In this document: piece by piece, positions 63,391 to 64,000 of the stretch
Numbering within the stretch: the first letter of the stretch is position 1
Layout: the number at the start of each line of letters is the position of its first letter
Assembly: GCF_020515625.1 (NCBI RefSeq)
Contig: NZ_JAIWPJ010000002.1
Coordinates: 496,001-560,000 of the forward strand
DNA: 64,000 nucleotides
Direction of reading: 5' to 3'
Origin: Natrinema amylolyticum
Lineage (GTDB): Archaea; Halobacteriota; Halobacteria; Halobacteriales; Natrialbaceae
Notes under the pieces: generated by a model
The model's database searches: none
The model's input: the letters and a program-made list of their open reading frames with translations, nothing else
What the model was told of the DNA's origin: nothing
Made by a program: the position numbers and the translations under genes

Positions 63391-63534
63391 ATGACACGAC
63401 CCAGTACTGCAGTTCAGGCAGCGGTCTCGAACCGGCTCGAAACGACCGACGCGACCACCGTCACCCGCGTCGCACGGCGTTCGTCCGATGGGACACCGCA
63501 GTCGACGACCGCCGCTCGGGAGGTGATGAGCTGA
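63391..63534 (+). CDS. Possible 47-residue leader ORF before glmS
   Basis: ATG 63391 opens 47 codons, Thr/Ser/Arg-rich (MTRPSTAVQAAVSNRLE...), ending in TGA that overlaps the glmS ATG (TGATG). No motif is recognisable. Coupled translation into glmS is plausible. The glmS frame is also open upstream to ATG 63336, so open frames are easy to find here and the evidence is modest. Confidence 0.35.
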   Translation: MTRPSTAVQAAVSNRLETTDATTVTRVARRSSDGTPQSTTAAREVMS

Positions 63535-64000
63535 TGTGCGGTATCATCGCCCGTATCGGCCACGGAAGCGCGGCGGAGACGCTCCTCACGGGCCTCGAGA
63601 ACCTCGAGTACCGCGGCTACGACTCGGCTGGGATCGCCGTCCAGAACGGATCGGGCGTCAAGGTCCACAAGACGTCCGGCGAAGTGTCCGACCTCAAATC
63701 GTCGCTCGATAGCGATCCGCACGGAAACATGGGGATCGGCCATACCCGCTGGAGCACGCACGGGCCACCGACCGACGAGAACGCCCACCCGCACACGGAC
63801 ACGGCAGGCGACGTGGCGGTCGTCCACAACGGCGTCATCGACAACTACGACGAGCTCCGGACGGAGCTCGCGGCGAAGGGCCACGAGTTCGAGAGCGACA
63901 CCGATACGGAGGTCATCCCGCATCTCATCGACGAGTACCTGGCGACGACCGACGACACCGAACGGGCGGTCCGCGAGGCCGTCGACACGCTCGAGGGGAG
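63534..64000 (+). CDS. glmS: Glucosamine-6-phosphate synthase (partial, N-terminal part)
   Basis: The frame runs off the right edge after about 155 residues. MCGIIARIG gives the N-terminal nucleophile Cys of a class II glutamine amidotransferase; LENLEYRGYDSAGIAV, IGHTRWSTHGPPTDENAHPH and VVHNGVIDNYDELR are GlmS signatures. The start must be 63534, because Cys must become residue 1 after Met removal; in-frame upstream codons would bury it. It converts fructose-6-phosphate and glutamine to glucosamine-6-phosphate, the first step to UDP-GlcNAc for the glycans of this locus. Confidence 0.95.
   Translation, partial: MCGIIARIGHGSAAETLLTGLENLEYRGYDSAGIAVQNGSGVKVHKTSGEVSDLKSSLDSDPHGNMGIGHTRWSTHGPPTDENAHPHTDTAGDVAVVHNGVIDNYDELRTELAAKGHEFESDTDTEVIPHLIDEYLATTDDTERAVREAVDTLEG

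Noticed and set aside
1-64000. CRISPR arrays, insertion sequences, rRNA genes or a replication origin.
   Set aside because: No regularly spaced identical repeats, transposase motifs, rRNA signatures or Cdc6/Orc1 gene with origin repeats were seen.

Overview
The window is a chromosomal segment of a halophilic archaeon, probably of the Natrialbales (Natrinema/Haloterrigena-like). The evidence is very acidic predicted proteins, high GC codon use, Tat-type signal peptides on nearly every exported protein, haloarchaeal TATA boxes about 30 bases before leaderless start codons, a NADH-module-less Nuo operon, and small haloarchaea-specific regulator families. I see no insertion sequence, CRISPR array, rRNA or replication origin. 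The single tRNA is tRNA-Gln(UUG).

Region 1 (1-9.5 kb), nitrogen: a urease operon on the minus strand (ureB-ureC-ureA-ureG-ureD; ureD runs off the left edge) is divergent from a complete urea ABC importer, urtABCDE, on the plus strand. A 1.18 kb gene-poor control region with operator-like repeats separates them. Urea is imported by UrtABCDE and hydrolysed by UreABC, with UreG and UreD as nickel-insertion factors.

Region 2 (9.5-19.3 kb), mixed housekeeping and signalling: three small membrane proteins, a methylmalonyl-CoA mutase large subunit, an atypical SDR, a CBS-ParB fusion, a large MEDS-GAF-GAF-GAF histidine kinase and a Rossmann-DHH phosphoesterase.

Region 3 (19.3-29.8 kb), respiration: an eleven-gene Nuo operon on the minus strand (nuoA-B-CD-H-I-J1-J2-K-L-M-N), with mostly overlapping genes and no NuoE/F/G.

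Region 4 (30-37 kb): purK-purE, a repeat-rich Tat lipoprotein, ribH with an aminotransferase, a zinc-ribbon HNH protein, tRNA-Gln, and a Gln-rich repeat protein that looks exported.

Region 5 (37.3-64 kb), a cell-surface glycan locus: phosphohexomutase, a type I phosphodiesterase, a Bat-type HTH regulator, a secreted beta-helix protein, a flippase, two GT2 enzymes, a secreted M14/aspartoacylase-like protein, a polysaccharide deacetylase, an asparagine-synthase-like protein, two membrane-anchored DUF7344-type regulators, a DUF1616 protein, a DUF457-type protein, a four-gene operon (UDP-sugar dehydrogenase, DUF354, GT4, multi-membrane GT-like protein), a membrane winged-helix regulator and the start of glmS. 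These genes would make UDP-amino sugars and uronates, assemble and flip lipid-linked glycans, and trim exported glycans.

The most striking observation is in region 5. Twelve promoters share a bipartite element, (T/C)TA(T/A)(C/T) and then ATA(A/G)TAA, with an invariant 11-base offset. I did not find it before the other transcription units I examined. At several of these promoters the first start codon lies 33-39 bases downstream, as expected for leaderless transcripts. In three cases that codon opens a short reading frame whose stop overlaps the start of the main gene. This looks like a dedicated glycan-locus regulon, perhaps using its own TBP/TFB pair or activator.
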